Assembly: GCA_030549775.1 (NCBI GenBank)
Contig: CM060173.1
Span: 682,001-746,000 of the forward strand
DNA length: 64,000 nucleotides
Reading direction: 5' to 3'
Origin: Tamarix chinensis
Lineage: Eukaryota; Streptophyta; Magnoliopsida; Caryophyllales; Tamaricaceae
Part shown: positions 36,385-46,839 of the stretch, piece after piece
How positions within the stretch are numbered: position 1 is the stretch's first letter
How the letters are laid out: the number at the start of each line of letters is the position of its first letter
Notes under the pieces: model-generated
What the model was told of the DNA's origin: nothing
Database searches by the model: none
What the model saw: only the letters and a program-made list of their open reading frames with translations
Translations under genes and position numbers: made by a program

Positions 36385-36835
36385 CATACGTTTTTAAAAT
36401 TTCACACTTTATCGGCCAAAAAATCTCTGAAAATCAAAAAATATCACCGATTGGGGAATATCGCCGATAAATTGATGATTAATTGAGAATTTCTAAGTAT
36501 ACTAAAAATATATATATGATAATTTTTTCTTGTTCATTTACTATATATATTTTGACCAAGTTACTATTGAATAATTTTTTTCATTCCAAATAAATTTAAA
36601 ATTATTAGGACAATTTAACATATAATGACTGATATAAATACTTCTAATATAATAAAAACCACTAGTTTATTGTATATTTGTATTAAAATGATTAATAAAT
36701 AATCATTAGAATATATGTTTAAACAAAAATAAAGAATTTACACGGCGACAATCACGACACATAATTTATCATTTGCAACACTTCGATACTACAAATACAA
36801 ACGCAATTTTATTGCTTGTTACACTGTAAGCATTT
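36385..36835 (-). repeat. Copy of the CGATAAAT/GGTCGC repeat family
   Basis: One end has TTAAAATTTCACA, TATCGGCC and ATATCGCCGATAAATTG. The other has ACGGCGACAATCACGACACA, TAATTTATC and ACGCAATTTTATTGCTTG. Read on the minus strand this parallels the element at 43649-44363, with the GC minisatellite reduced to a few degenerate units. Confidence 0.6.
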
Positions 36836-36879
36836 ATGATTAGACATACAGTGCTTGTTAAGATACTTTTTTCAATAAG

Positions 36880-37730
36880 GGTTTGTACTCAATGGTTTGA
36901 TTTTGTTTGAGTGTTGATCTAATATGATTGATCATGAACAAATATAACCTAAAGTTATTACTATTATTATTTATTACCATAGATATTAAATATAATTAGT
37001 ATTTTTTATTAATCAAATAAAAGTAATAATATAATAATAGCAATATTAAGTCATTAATAACGATTTATATTACTAATGACAACGTTGGTGGTACTTATAA
37101 TAGCAATAACATGTGTGATTAATATTAATAACAAGAATAATCAATCATAAGATCATTAACAGTACTAATATCAATAGTAATGGTAATAATAATAATTATA
37201 ACAATAAAAATAATTACCAAAAACCATAATAAAGGTAGCGATAATATTTAATTTTAAATATAGTGATAAAAACAATAATAATGGTAATGATAATGATAAT
37301 CATTAATTTTAAAAATAATAATTATTTATAATTAGTCATCAATAATTATACCAAAATATAACAATCAATAATAGTGATCAATGAATAAATATTGTAATAA
37401 TAACTACAATAATAAAACAATAAAAATAGTGATAATAACAATAATAACGATAATAATAATTAATATTAATAGCATTAGTTAAAAATATTAAGAAAATAAT
37501 GTTAAATCATCATTAATAATTAGCAAGAATAACAAGAATAATTATTGATGATAAAAAAATAATGATTCATAATAAAAATCATTATTGTAAAAACAGTAAT
37601 TAGAATAATAAAACAACAAAAAAAGTGATAATAAAAATATATAGTAAATGATGATGATGATGATTAAAAATAATAAATCATTATTATCACTATCATTATT
37701 CAAGAATTATTTTATTTTTTTTCGATAAGT
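36880..37730. repeat. AT-rich AAT/ATA microsatellite-like tract
   Basis: Imperfect AATAATAATG, GATAATAATA and ATTATTATT units dominate. No gene is present. AT-rich sequence of the same type continues on the far side of the LINE (42955-43110), suggesting that the LINE inserted into this tract. Confidence 0.7.
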
Positions 37731-38017
37731 AAGAAATTTTATTACTTACGAAAAGGAGAAAGATAACAAACCAGATATCAACCTACCACACAGTCAACAA
37801 GACCAGCCCACTTTTGGAATTTAACCTTATAGTGTGGGTGCATTAAACGTCTAACTACAGCTAAGACAATAGCTTGACTAATACTATCAACATCCCTACT
37901 TCAGTTTTCAAAAACCCTCAAGTTTCTCTCATAACATACATTTGCAATATAAAATGAAAAAAGAGCTCCTAGGATCTGTTTTTTCTGTCTATTTTGTCTA
38001 GATCTTTTCAACAATGA

Positions 38018-41000
38018 CTACACCTCATGTTGCCACCCTTGAATAGGGTCCCTTCTGTCAGCACATCTTCGAATTTTCCTCCATATAGCCGTTGTAATAG
38101 AGCAGTGGACAAACAAATGGTCCCGGGTTTCTAGACCCTGTTGGCAGAACACACACTGCTCCGATACATCCATACCAATCTCCCAAAGTTTAGCTTTAGT
38201 CATCAATCTATCCCTGAAAGCCAGCCAAAGAAGGAAACTGTGCCTTGCCAAGTTAAGGGAGTTCCACACCAGCTGGGACCACTTTTGGTTTTCCTGTTTG
38301 GGACGCACAGCTTCATAAGCAGCTTTGATGCTATAATCAGTATAACCATTTGAGCACCGCGAATGGAGAAAACTTTGTAGCTGAGAGCGTACGAGCAGGA
38401 TTCTCTGAAATAGCCAAGAAGTATAAGTAGTGGGATTATACTCCCACACAATTATATTCTTAAGGTAAACAGCATGAATCCACTTCACCCACAGCGAATC
38501 CTTCTTAGTAGCGATATTCCAAAGGAGCCTACCCAAGGCACACTGATTCCAAATTTTCAGGTTGAGGAAACCAAGCCCACCCTTGGCCTTGGGAGTACAA
38601 ATCTGTTCCCATGAAACCAGGGCTCGTCTTCTAACATGTATCTTTCCTGAACAAAGGAAGTTTCAATAGAGACTCACGAACTGATGGAAGATCTTTCTTG
38701 GTAGGAGGATCACTTGGCTGAAATATAGTTGTATACTAAATAAAACAGACTTGATAAGCTGTAGTCTCCCCGCATAAGATAGATAGATAGTACCCCAGTG
38801 TCTAAGCCGAGCTGTAGCCTTTTCAACATGCGTTGGAGAAGACTAGCCGAGATTCTCGAAGAGGTTAGAGGAAGGCCAAGGTAGGTAATCGGAAGAGTAC
38901 CTTCCTGGAACCCCAGAAGATCGATAATTGCTCTTTTAACATCAGACGACACGCCACCAAAATAGACAGTACATTTCTAAGGGTTTAGAATCAACCCCGA
39001 GATCCTAGAGAAATGATTAAGGACATCCTTAAGACACTTGACACTAAGTAAATCACCATGGCAGAATAAAAGGATATCATACGCGAAGCTCAAGTTGGTT
39101 ATCTTCAAAGCTCTACATCTGGGATGGCCTTTGAAAGAATCATTTGTCCATAACTGTTTAAGACATCTGGTCAGGTAATCCATGACAAGGACAAATAAGT
39201 AGGGGAAGAGGGGATCTCCCTGCCTCAAACCTCTTTTCGCCGGAAAAGGTGGAGATAGCACGCCATTAAAGTATAGGGAGAAGGCCACAGTTTCCAAGCA
39301 AGCAGTAACCAGCTTTACAAACTGGTAAGGAAAGCCATACAGAAGCAAAAGATTCCTCATAAAGCTCCAGTTGACCATATCATAAGCTTTTTGGAGGTCC
39401 AATTTTAACATGCATCTAGAGAAGACCCCTTTTCGAGCATATTTCCTCACCAACTCATGAGCCAATAACACATTATCACTGATGCTTCTCCCCTTCAAGA
39501 AAGCAGATTGAGCAAGATCAATGATTAAGGGCAAGATACCTTGAAGCCTCTGCGTAAGAATCTTCGAGATGATCCTATAAAGCATGGTGCAACAAGCAAT
39601 AGGTCTAAAATCAGTGACCTTTTGCGGGTTAGGCTTTTTTGGCACCAGGGTAAGAGATGTAATATTTACCTTCCTAGGTAGGAAGCTGGTAGTGAAGAAA
39701 TCTCTAATAGCCATGAAAAACTCATCTCCAATAATATCCCAACTCTTTTTGAAGAAACCTCGCTGAGTAACCATCTACACCTGGAGCCTTAGTGTCACCA
39801 ACAGAGAAGCAACTGCTCGGACCTCCTCTTTGGAAACAGGAGCATTTAGAGCTAATTGTTGCTCATAAGATAAAGAGCTATCCACAATGGATGGGTCCAA
39901 AACTCCGAAAGAAGGAGAATCTGTGCCTAAAAGCTGCTTATAATAGTCACTGAAGGCCTTCTGAATCTCCTGAGCACCCTTTATCTCCCTGCCATTCTCT
40001 CCTATAAGAAAAGCAATAGTTTTCCGCTTTTGTCTCTCCTTCACCCTAGCATAGAAGAATTTGTGATTTGAATCCCCACAGTGGAGCCATTGAATACATG
40101 CTTTTTGTCTTAGGAACATCTCCTCACAGTGAAGCAGATGAGCATACCTGCTCTCAAGGCTGTTCAACTGGTCTCTGAGATGGGGAACGGGAGGGTTACA
40201 GAGAAGTTTCTTCTGAAGAATAGAAACCTCCTCGCGCACTGCAGCAACCTTCTGGGAGATACAACCATATTTTACCTTATTCAGCTATTTGAGGTCCATC
40301 TTGAGCATCTGGAGTCTCGAGCACACTCTGAGCAGCGAGTTCCCTTGCAAAGGTTGATGCCAAGCAGAGCGCACTAGGGGTAAAAAGGCCTCATCTTCTG
40401 TCCAGAATTGGAAGAACCGAAACGACTTCTTACCTTGAAAAGTAGAGACCCGAAGATTAACCACTACCAGGCTATGATCAGATACCAGGGGACTGAGGAA
40501 CTCCGCCACAGAAGAGGGGAAAGATGTCAACCATTCCATGTTAACCAGAGCCCTGTCCAATTTGCACATGACTTCCTCAGCACCCCCTCGTTTGTTGGAC
40601 CAAGTATAGAACGTTCCTTGGCCTTGCAAGTCAGATAATCTCAACTCTAAACAACATTCCTGGAAATCTTTCATATCGGTGGAATTCGGCAGGTCGCCTT
40701 GGAACTTCTCGCTATAAGAAAGGACCACATTGAAGTCCCCCATAAGAATCCAAGGGGAGCCAAGAACTCTATGTTGTTTTAACCAATTCCATAGCCTCCT
40801 CCTTTCAATACCACTATTCAGAGCATAAACAAATCCCACATGGAAGGAATAATTCCCCATCAAGTGATTGACTTCACAAAGTATGGCTTGATCACACATG
40901 CTAATGGCTATGACCTTCCACACACATGGGTCCCAAGTGACCCAAATCCTCCCATTTTGGTGCTGGGAATAATTATGGAGGAGATTCCAGCCACTCCTTA

Positions 41001-41121
41001 CTTTATTAAATACCCTACTACATTTATTTTCTTTTACTCTAGTCTCGAGGACGCCCACCAATTATGGATGAATAATTATGGAAGTCTTATTCAACCCACG
41101 GACGTTCCATGAACTAATCAT
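38018..41121 (-). pseudogene. LINE ORF2 (endonuclease, reverse transcriptase, zf-RVT)
   Basis: It starts MISSWNVRGLNK at 41121, the usual endonuclease opening, with a TAA at about 41063. The endonuclease follows (ILMGDFNVVL, SDHSLVVVNL) to about 40300. The reverse transcriptase spans about 40240-38977: LKLDLQKAYDMVNW (motif A), GLRQGDPLFPYLFVLVMDYL (motif B, with F for the usual S) and LSFAYDILLF (motif C). Motif C should be A-D-D, so one catalytic aspartate is replaced by tyrosine. The tail has the zinc-binding CVFCQQGLETRDHLFVHC at about 38100. Frameshifts occur near 39775 and 38710-38970. Confidence 0.9.
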
Positions 41122-41238
41122 GACCGCCCGAATCAGATTGTTGGGCACCTCTCCTAGCATACTGTTTCTGCACGGATCCCGATACGCCAACTGGGCAACT
41201 TGGAGCTTTCGATTCAGGTCTGTTCCTTGAGATGACTC

Positions 41239-42796
41239 TTAGCTCATGGGGGGGAAGATGGTCCAAAGAGACCCCGGGGGGACAGGTTCCTGCAAACTTT
41301 GTTGTGTACCGAAGCCTGAACCATTCTGAGAGCCTGGATCTTGAGGGATAGCCTGGGCTGTAGGGGCAGGAGGATTTGAGGGATGCCCACCAACCACATC
41401 ATCGCCGCCGCTTGCCCTGCCATCATCATTCACAGGAGCACTCTCTTTACTTTTCCTGTGGTCTCTAACAATCACCCATTCCTCACCAGTAGTCTTGGGG
41501 ATCTTGTTGATAGCCCTGTGATGCTTACAATTGGAAGCAGCATGACCAAACCTGTCACAAAAATGGCAATAGATGGGTTTCCAATCATAATCAATTTTCT
41601 GAACTAGTTCCCCTCCCTCAGGATCAACAATCACCATAGAGTCCAGGAGTGGTTTTTTAATATCAATCTCCACAAGCACCCTTGGGAATGACACATGTTC
41701 CCTGGAGACAGTGATAGCGTTCGTGCAGAGAGGCCTCCCCAGTCCCCACTACACTGGCTATACGACTCAATGAAGATTTGCCCCAATACTCTAGAGGCAG
41801 GTTGGGAAATTTAATCCAAAGAGGAACAACCTGCATCTCATTCTTATCAATCTTCATCCTCCTATGCCAAAGCTTCAAGACAAGGGGTTTGTTGAAGAAC
41901 GTCCAATGCTGCCCAAGGATGAAATTTGCATCTCATTCTTATCAATCTAGAGGCAGGTTGGGAAATTTAATCCAAAGAGGAACAACCTACATCTCATTCT
42001 TATCAATCTTCATCCTCCTATGCCAAAGCTTCAAGACAAGGGGTTTGTTGAAGAACGTCCAATGCTGCCCAAGGATGAAATTTGCATCTTCCATAGATTT
42101 GAATTTGAATAAAAAGAATCCCGAAGCATGGTGGATTATTTGCGGCAAAGGAACCTCTTTCCAATGTGCTTGAACATACCCACAAATCTGGCTATAAGAT
42201 GGAGCATCACCAAAAACATAACCAACCAGGGTGTTTGCCCATAATTCAGCTTCGGATTCCACCTCCTTCTTGTCTAGTTTAACCCTCAGTGAGTCATTTG
42301 CCATGGCAGGTGGAACATAGGAGAGCTTTTCTCCCTGGCTAGGGTTTCGATTCCCTGCCAAAATATCCCTCCAGGAGGGAGTAGGGGAAAGGGAGATCTC
42401 TTCCAGCCGATCCCAAACAGATTTCCTGTCATTCATGGCAACAAGCGGGATTTGAGGGTTTTCAGGATGCGCACCTCTTCCTCTGCTCAAAATTGCTTGG
42501 GTCAAACACCCCTTATGCCCTGCAGATGGGGTCGCCACTTGCTCATAGGCATGGGAGGCAGTGTTTGGGTTAGGGTTTCTCAGCAGAGGGTCCTCCATTC
42601 CAACAGATGCAATGTTTACGTCGAACAGTTCATTCTCCAAGTTCTTTGACAACAGATCTGCATGAAGAGTAGGGAGGTTTCGAGTCATCGAGCCCTACGA
42701 AGCTTGCTGTTGGGTCGTCGTCTCAGTCGCAGGGGCTGGAGCCTTCGATACCTTCTTACCCGACATGGACGAAGGAGACTTCTTCTTCCTGGCCAT
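41239..42796 (-). pseudogene. LINE ORF1 (DUF4283 and CCHC zinc knuckle)
   Basis: The start is MARKKKSPSSM at 42796. A TAG near 42690 interrupts the frame, after which MTRNLPTLHADLL continues. The DUF4283-type nucleic-acid-binding region runs through ELWANTLVGYVFG and HWTFFNKPLVLKLWHRRM. Its middle is duplicated in tandem (see the 156-bp repeat), and the first copy on the coding strand ends with NEM followed by TAG. The other copy reads NEMQVVPLWIKFPNLP. A zinc knuckle, CHFCDRFGHAASNCKHH, lies at about 41540. The family role is to bind LINE RNA. The frame after about 41700 is shifted. Confidence 0.85.
41791..42102 (-). repeat. 156-bp in-frame tandem duplication in LINE ORF1
   Basis: CTAGAGGCAGGTTGGGAAAT begins at 41791, and its second copy begins 156 bp later at 41947. 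The copies are nearly identical through TTGAAGAACGTCCAATGCTG and AAGGATGAAATTTGCATC. 156 is 52 codons, so the duplication keeps frame. One base distinguishes GCATCTCATTC from ACATCTCATTC, changing CAG to TAG on the coding strand and truncating the protein. Confidence 0.88.
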
Positions 42797-43124
42797 GGCG
42801 TGCCTCACTCGGAAGCCCTAGGAGATAAGGGGGGAGGAGACAGGCCGCGCCGGAAGTGGCCGCGCCGGCGGCGTCGAACGCTGCTACGATCTTGTCACTC
42901 ATCGCGCTACAGTAACTTTCGCGTCGTCGAAGAGAGCCATTGTGCAAAAAACTTTAATATTTTATTCAGTATTATTACTATCAAATATTATTGATATATG
43001 TTATTTCTATAATTATCATTACTATTATTATTAATTTTATTTTATAGTTGTTGTTAACATTATGAATATTATTATTATGATATTATCCTTTTTTTCAAAC
43101 ATGATATCTTATCCATACAATGAA

Positions 43125-43432
43125 ATATTGGTACCGCAATTGCGTATCGGCCGCAATTTTGCAGTTTTTGGGTCAGCCGCAACAGGAAATTCCGAAATTG
43201 CGGCCGTTTCAGAAAATCACATATTTATCGCCACAATATCGGCGTAATTTCGGATATCGACTGATATTTACCGATATTGGTCGGTGTTTACCGATATTTG
43301 CCAGTATTTGTTGTGAAAAGAATTAAAAAAATCACGCCGCGACAACCGCAACATATAAAATATCATTCGCGACACCCCGATACCGCGACGCCGCAACCGT
43401 AATCGCGGTTTTATTGCTTGATCTTATCTAAT
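43125..43432 (-). repeat. Short copy of the CGATAAAT/GGTCGC family
   Basis: One end is ATTGGTACCGCAATTGCGT with GGTCAGCCGCAAC, and the other is CGCGACGCCGCAACCGTAATC with GGTTTTATTGCTTG. The interior has CGATATTTACCGATATTGG. On the minus strand it has the same order of cores as the 43649-44363 element but lacks most of the AT-rich body, so it is an internally shortened derivative. Confidence 0.6.
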
Positions 43433-43659
43433 TTGACAGTTTTTGATTTGATATGATTAGTCCCAGTCTGATCCAAAAATAAAGCAAGTAATAAGGTGTA
43501 GATTTGTAAATGAACCGAGTCGAGTTGAACCTCCTCATACAAACTTAGCTAGTTTACTAGACAAGCATAGATATCATAGTAGTGTTAAAGCTCGACCCAT
43601 TTATTGACTCGTTTAAAAACATGTCAAGCCCAGCTAGCTCCCAGGCAGGCAATTAAATA

Positions 43660-43795
43660 GCGGTCGCGGTCGCGTTTGCGGTCGCGGTCGCGTTTGCGGT
43701 CGCGGTCGCGGTCGCGTTTGCGGTCGCGGTCGCGTTTGCGGTCGCGGTCGCGGTGTCGCGGTCGCGGTCGCGGTGTCGCGGTATCGGAGCGTCGC
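43660..43795 (+). repeat. GGTCGC minisatellite
   Basis: Tandem GGTCGCGGTCGCGTTTGC and shorter GGTCGC or GGTGTC units fill about 130 bp. The tract is very GC- and CpG-rich inside AT-rich surroundings. The minus-strand frame (Arg-Pro-Arg-Pro-Gln-Thr repeats) is a by-product. A short relative is at 60985-61020. Confidence 0.9.
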
Positions 43796-44129
43796 GAACG
43801 ATAAATTATGCGTCGCGGTCGTCGCGGCGTGAATTTTTATTTTTATTTCACCATATACACTAATTATCATTTATTGATCATTTGAATATAAATATTCAAT
43901 AAACTAATATTTTATATCATATAAGAAGTATTAGAGTGAGTCATTATATGCTAAATTTTTCTAATAACCCTAAATTTACCTTAGAATGAAAAAAAGCATG
44001 TTATTTAATAGTAAATGTGAAGATAATAAATAGTAATACTTTATTATAATTTAATAGTAACTTGATCTAAGATATATATAGTAAATAAATAAATAAAAAT
44101 TATCATGCATATTTTTTTCAGTAGAATTA

Positions 44130-44260
44130 AGAATTCACAGTAAATCCCCGAATTATCGGCGATTTACCCCGATTTATCGGTGATATTTTCCGATTTATCG
44201 GGATTTATCGGCGATGCCGATTTATCGGCCGATTTAGCGGCGATTTATCAGCCGATTTAT
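44130..44260 (+). repeat. GATTTATCGGC repeat cluster
   Basis: At least seven copies of (C)GATTTATCGG(C/T)GAT or CCGATTTATC occur at irregular spacing in the right part of the 43649-44363 element. Similar CGATAAAT words occur at 36460 and 63900-63960. They are placed like subterminal binding repeats. Confidence 0.7.
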
Positions 44261-44735
44261 GTGAAATTTTAAAACCGTAGCGTATCGGTAATTTCGCGTC
44301 GCGGCTGACCCAAAAACCGCTAAATAGCGGCCGCTACGCTATAGCGGGACCGCTATTTAATTGGATGCTCCCAGGTAGATTGAAATTGAATAAGCCAAGT
44401 CAAGCTAGCTCACAAGTCGTCTCTAGTAATAGAAATTATTTGAACTCCATTAGTGACTCAATTTATATACACAAAAGGATTTTCTTAAACCTTAAATTAC
44501 AATATGATATCTCTTCTTCTTATTTCCCCCATACCTGATTAATTTACCTAGAACACAATAAAACTAACGATTATAAATGAATGCATATGTACTACATATT
44601 TATAATATCAACTTATATAGAGGAGCCTCAAACTAGCTTTTAGACAAGCCAACCGACTCAACTTCATCCCATGCCTTAAAAATGAGCTTGTTTCACTAAA
44701 CAACTAGAGCCTTTATCAAGTCAATTTGAATCATT

Positions 44736-45322
44736 TACAGCCTTTTGTGTGTTGTTTGGCTCAAGGTGAATGATTTTGTTCACCTTTGTTCGCCCCATTC
44801 GGAAACAGATCTTTAAAGTTTCACTCAGGTGAATCGAGGTTAATTATTCTCCCTCATTATACTCCATTCATCTCATTTTTTTTGCCCCATTTTTGGGGGG
44901 ATAATGGAAAGGAAGGGGAAATTTTAAGTAAGATTTACACCTTCTTAGGTGTAAGTAACCTCACAACCTAGTTTTGACCATCGAAGTTGCAGCGTCTTCA
45001 TCTCCGTCAACCTTATCTTTGTTATCCTCCTTGCAAGGTAGTTGAAGGCCAAGACTTTTAAACTACAAAATCTAGTTAATTTCTTCTGGTGATTTTGATT
45101 TCTTCAAACATTTCATGTCTTTAATCTTAAATTTTTACTCTATGCTATTTTCTCTAGTTGGCTTATTTGTTATCTATTCGAATCTAGCATTTTACGGTGA
45201 TTTTGATTTTATCCTTGTTGTTGATGCTTATTTGGTACCATTTTGAATTTTTTACTTTGTTCGATGGAATATTGAAAAATTGATTAGGGAAAGCAAGTTT
45301 GTTTGAATGGTATAAAATTAGG
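44736..45322. other. Non-coding flank of the copia insertion
   Basis: No gene is recognised. Words such as TTCACCTTTGTTCGCCCCATT resemble ends of plant PIF/Harbinger elements, and the transposase of such an element lies beyond the copia insertion at 50441. The link is tentative. Confidence 0.3.
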
Positions 45323-45589
45323 TGTAAGTTATGAAGAGTAAGAACCAATACTTTTTTCTCTTATTCTGATATAATACACGGGTACATCTTTATATAGGCA
45401 TAGGATAAGAAAAAGATATACTCAACCGTAACATACTCCTAAAAATCCTAACAAATAGAAAATAACATATCCTAGAAAATAGGCAGCAACAACTTCTAAA
45501 ATTCTGCCCCTTATTTAGTTTAACTAACTGAAACTTTATCCTCCTAATATCTAGTAAATTATCAGCTAGATTTATTAACCTTTTCGACA
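45323..45589 (-). repeat. 3' LTR of the copia element
   Basis: Bounded by TGTAAG at 45323 and CGACA at 45589. TTTATATAGGCATAGG near 45391 is the likely promoter box, on the reverse strand. It is near-identical to the LTR at 49014. Confidence 0.9.
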
Positions 45590-45599
45590 CTCCCCCTCA

Positions 45600-46828
45600 A
45601 GTTGGTGCATAGATATCAATCATGCCCAACTTGCCAACAAACAACTCAAAATTAGACTTGAATAACCCCTTTGTAAGAATATCTGTTGTCTGTTGAATAG
45701 TGGGTACAAATGGTAGGCAGATCACTCCCTCCTCAAGCTTCTCCTTATATAATATCTATCAATCTCAGTGTAGTCAATTCCATAAGTTTGTGTAAATCCC
45801 TTTGCCACCAACCGTGCCTTGTATCTCTCAAGCGTACCATCATCCTTGTATTTCAAAGTGAATACCCACTTACATCCAACAAGAGACTTTCCACTTGGTA
45901 AATTGACAACTTCCCACGTCCTGTTTTTCTCAAGAGCACTCATTTCTTCAAGGATTGCCTTCTTCCACTCTGGAACAACTAGAGCATCCTGAACATTCTT
46001 AGGAATCACCACAGAAGACACATGAGTGGAGAAAGCGGAGAAGGAGGGTGAAAGATGTCTAAAACAAAAAAAATTTGATAGTGGATATAAAGGATGACTA
46101 GTACAGGACCTTGTTCCTTTTCTAGTGGCAATAGGGAGGTTCAAATCTGAAGCAAAGGTGCTATCTTGAGATAATTGATTTAAAAGAGAAGGGGAGATAC
46201 TTACAGAGGGAGGAACTAGCCCTAGTGTAGACATGGCAATGCAAAGATCGTATGAAATCCTTCTCTTTATGAGGAGTTTTCCTAGAGTATATCTGCCCAA
46301 AGTGTCTATTAGTCATAGGGCCTTCTTCTGTAATGGACTGATTAGTTGAAGGAACAATGGGATCATCACTTTCTTGTTGATTATGAGGACTAGAATGATG
46401 GTTTTCATGTTCCTGATTTGAAGGGAGATTCTTTTCAGAATTGGAATGTAAACATGGGTTGTTTTTATTACTTAATTCATTCACCAGCTCCACTTCACTC
46501 TCATTATGTTCCTGTGATCAAAAACAACATGTGGCTGTGTTTCAAAAAGATTTTTGTCATTGGTGCTACTGGTAGTGAATTCAAGATCCAAATCATGCAA
46601 AACTCCCCCTGAAAACAAATCCTCTCGTACAGTCTCCGCTTGAGAATGAGGTTTAAAATATGGTTGTGTTTCAAAGAATTTGACATCCATAGTGATAAAA
46701 GTTTTCTGGGAGACGGGATCATAGCATTTATAACCCTTTTTAGTAGGAGAGTATCCCAGAAAGACACTGTTTGGCCCTAGCATCATGTTTACCACCTTTG
46801 TTTTCAAAGATATAGGTTGTACAACCAA
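45600..46828 (-). pseudogene. copia integrase C-terminus and truncated reverse transcriptase
   Basis: 46828-46640 has [20 protein letters not shown], the integrase C-terminal signature. 46300-45722 carries the start of the reverse transcriptase: WKKAILEEMSALEKNRTWE, SLVGCKWVFTLKYKDDGTLE and YKARLVAKGFTQTYGIDY. It then jumps, near 45760 and out of frame, to the very end of RNase H: EKLEEGVICLPFVPT, then TDILTKGL, then GKLGMIDIY. The catalytic Y-V-D-D part and nearly all of RNase H are therefore deleted, and the element depends on another copy's enzyme. Confidence 0.88.
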
Positions 46829-46839
46829 AAATTCTTACA

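Larger units (their letters stand above)
37731..42952 (-). mobile_element. Near full-length LINE (L1 type), inactivated
   Basis: On the minus strand the order is ORF1 (gag-like, from 42796), ORF2 (endonuclease, reverse transcriptase, zinc-binding tail, from 41121 to 38018), a 3' untranslated region and an A-rich tail seen as T-rich at 37715-37730. Flanks share AATAAAATA followed by TT on both sides, a possible imperfect target duplication. Both ORFs carry stops, frameshifts and a lost catalytic residue. The element sits upstream of the TMEM209 exons on the same strand. Confidence 0.88.
43649..44363 (+). mobile_element. Non-autonomous DNA transposon with CAATTAAATAGCGGTC ends
   Basis: The terminal inverted repeats are perfect over 16 bp: CAATTAAATAGCGGTC at the left and its reverse complement at the right. 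GCTCCCAGG is present a few bases outside both ends, a candidate 8-9-bp target duplication of hAT or Mutator type. Inside are a GC-rich GGTCGC minisatellite, the core CGAACGATAAATTATG, an AT-rich middle, and a right part built of GATTTATCGGC units. There is no transposase. This is the best-defined member of a family with diverged copies across the window. Confidence 0.75.
43500..44735. mobile_element. Outer hAT-type MITE, split by a nested element
   Basis: The left end is TGTAAATGAACCGAGTCGAG and the reverse complement of the right end is TGTAAATGATTCAAATTGAC, an imperfect inverted pair. The body has CAAGCTAGCTCACAAGT and AGCTCGACCC motifs related to the MITE at 10286-10705. Its sequence is interrupted between about 43645 and 44370 by the GC-rich element, so the original length was near 500 bp. 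Confidence 0.5.

Noticed and set aside
43634..43870. Arg-Pro-Gln-Thr repeat protein on the minus strand
   Set aside because: It is a translation of the GGTCGC minisatellite inside a non-coding transposon.
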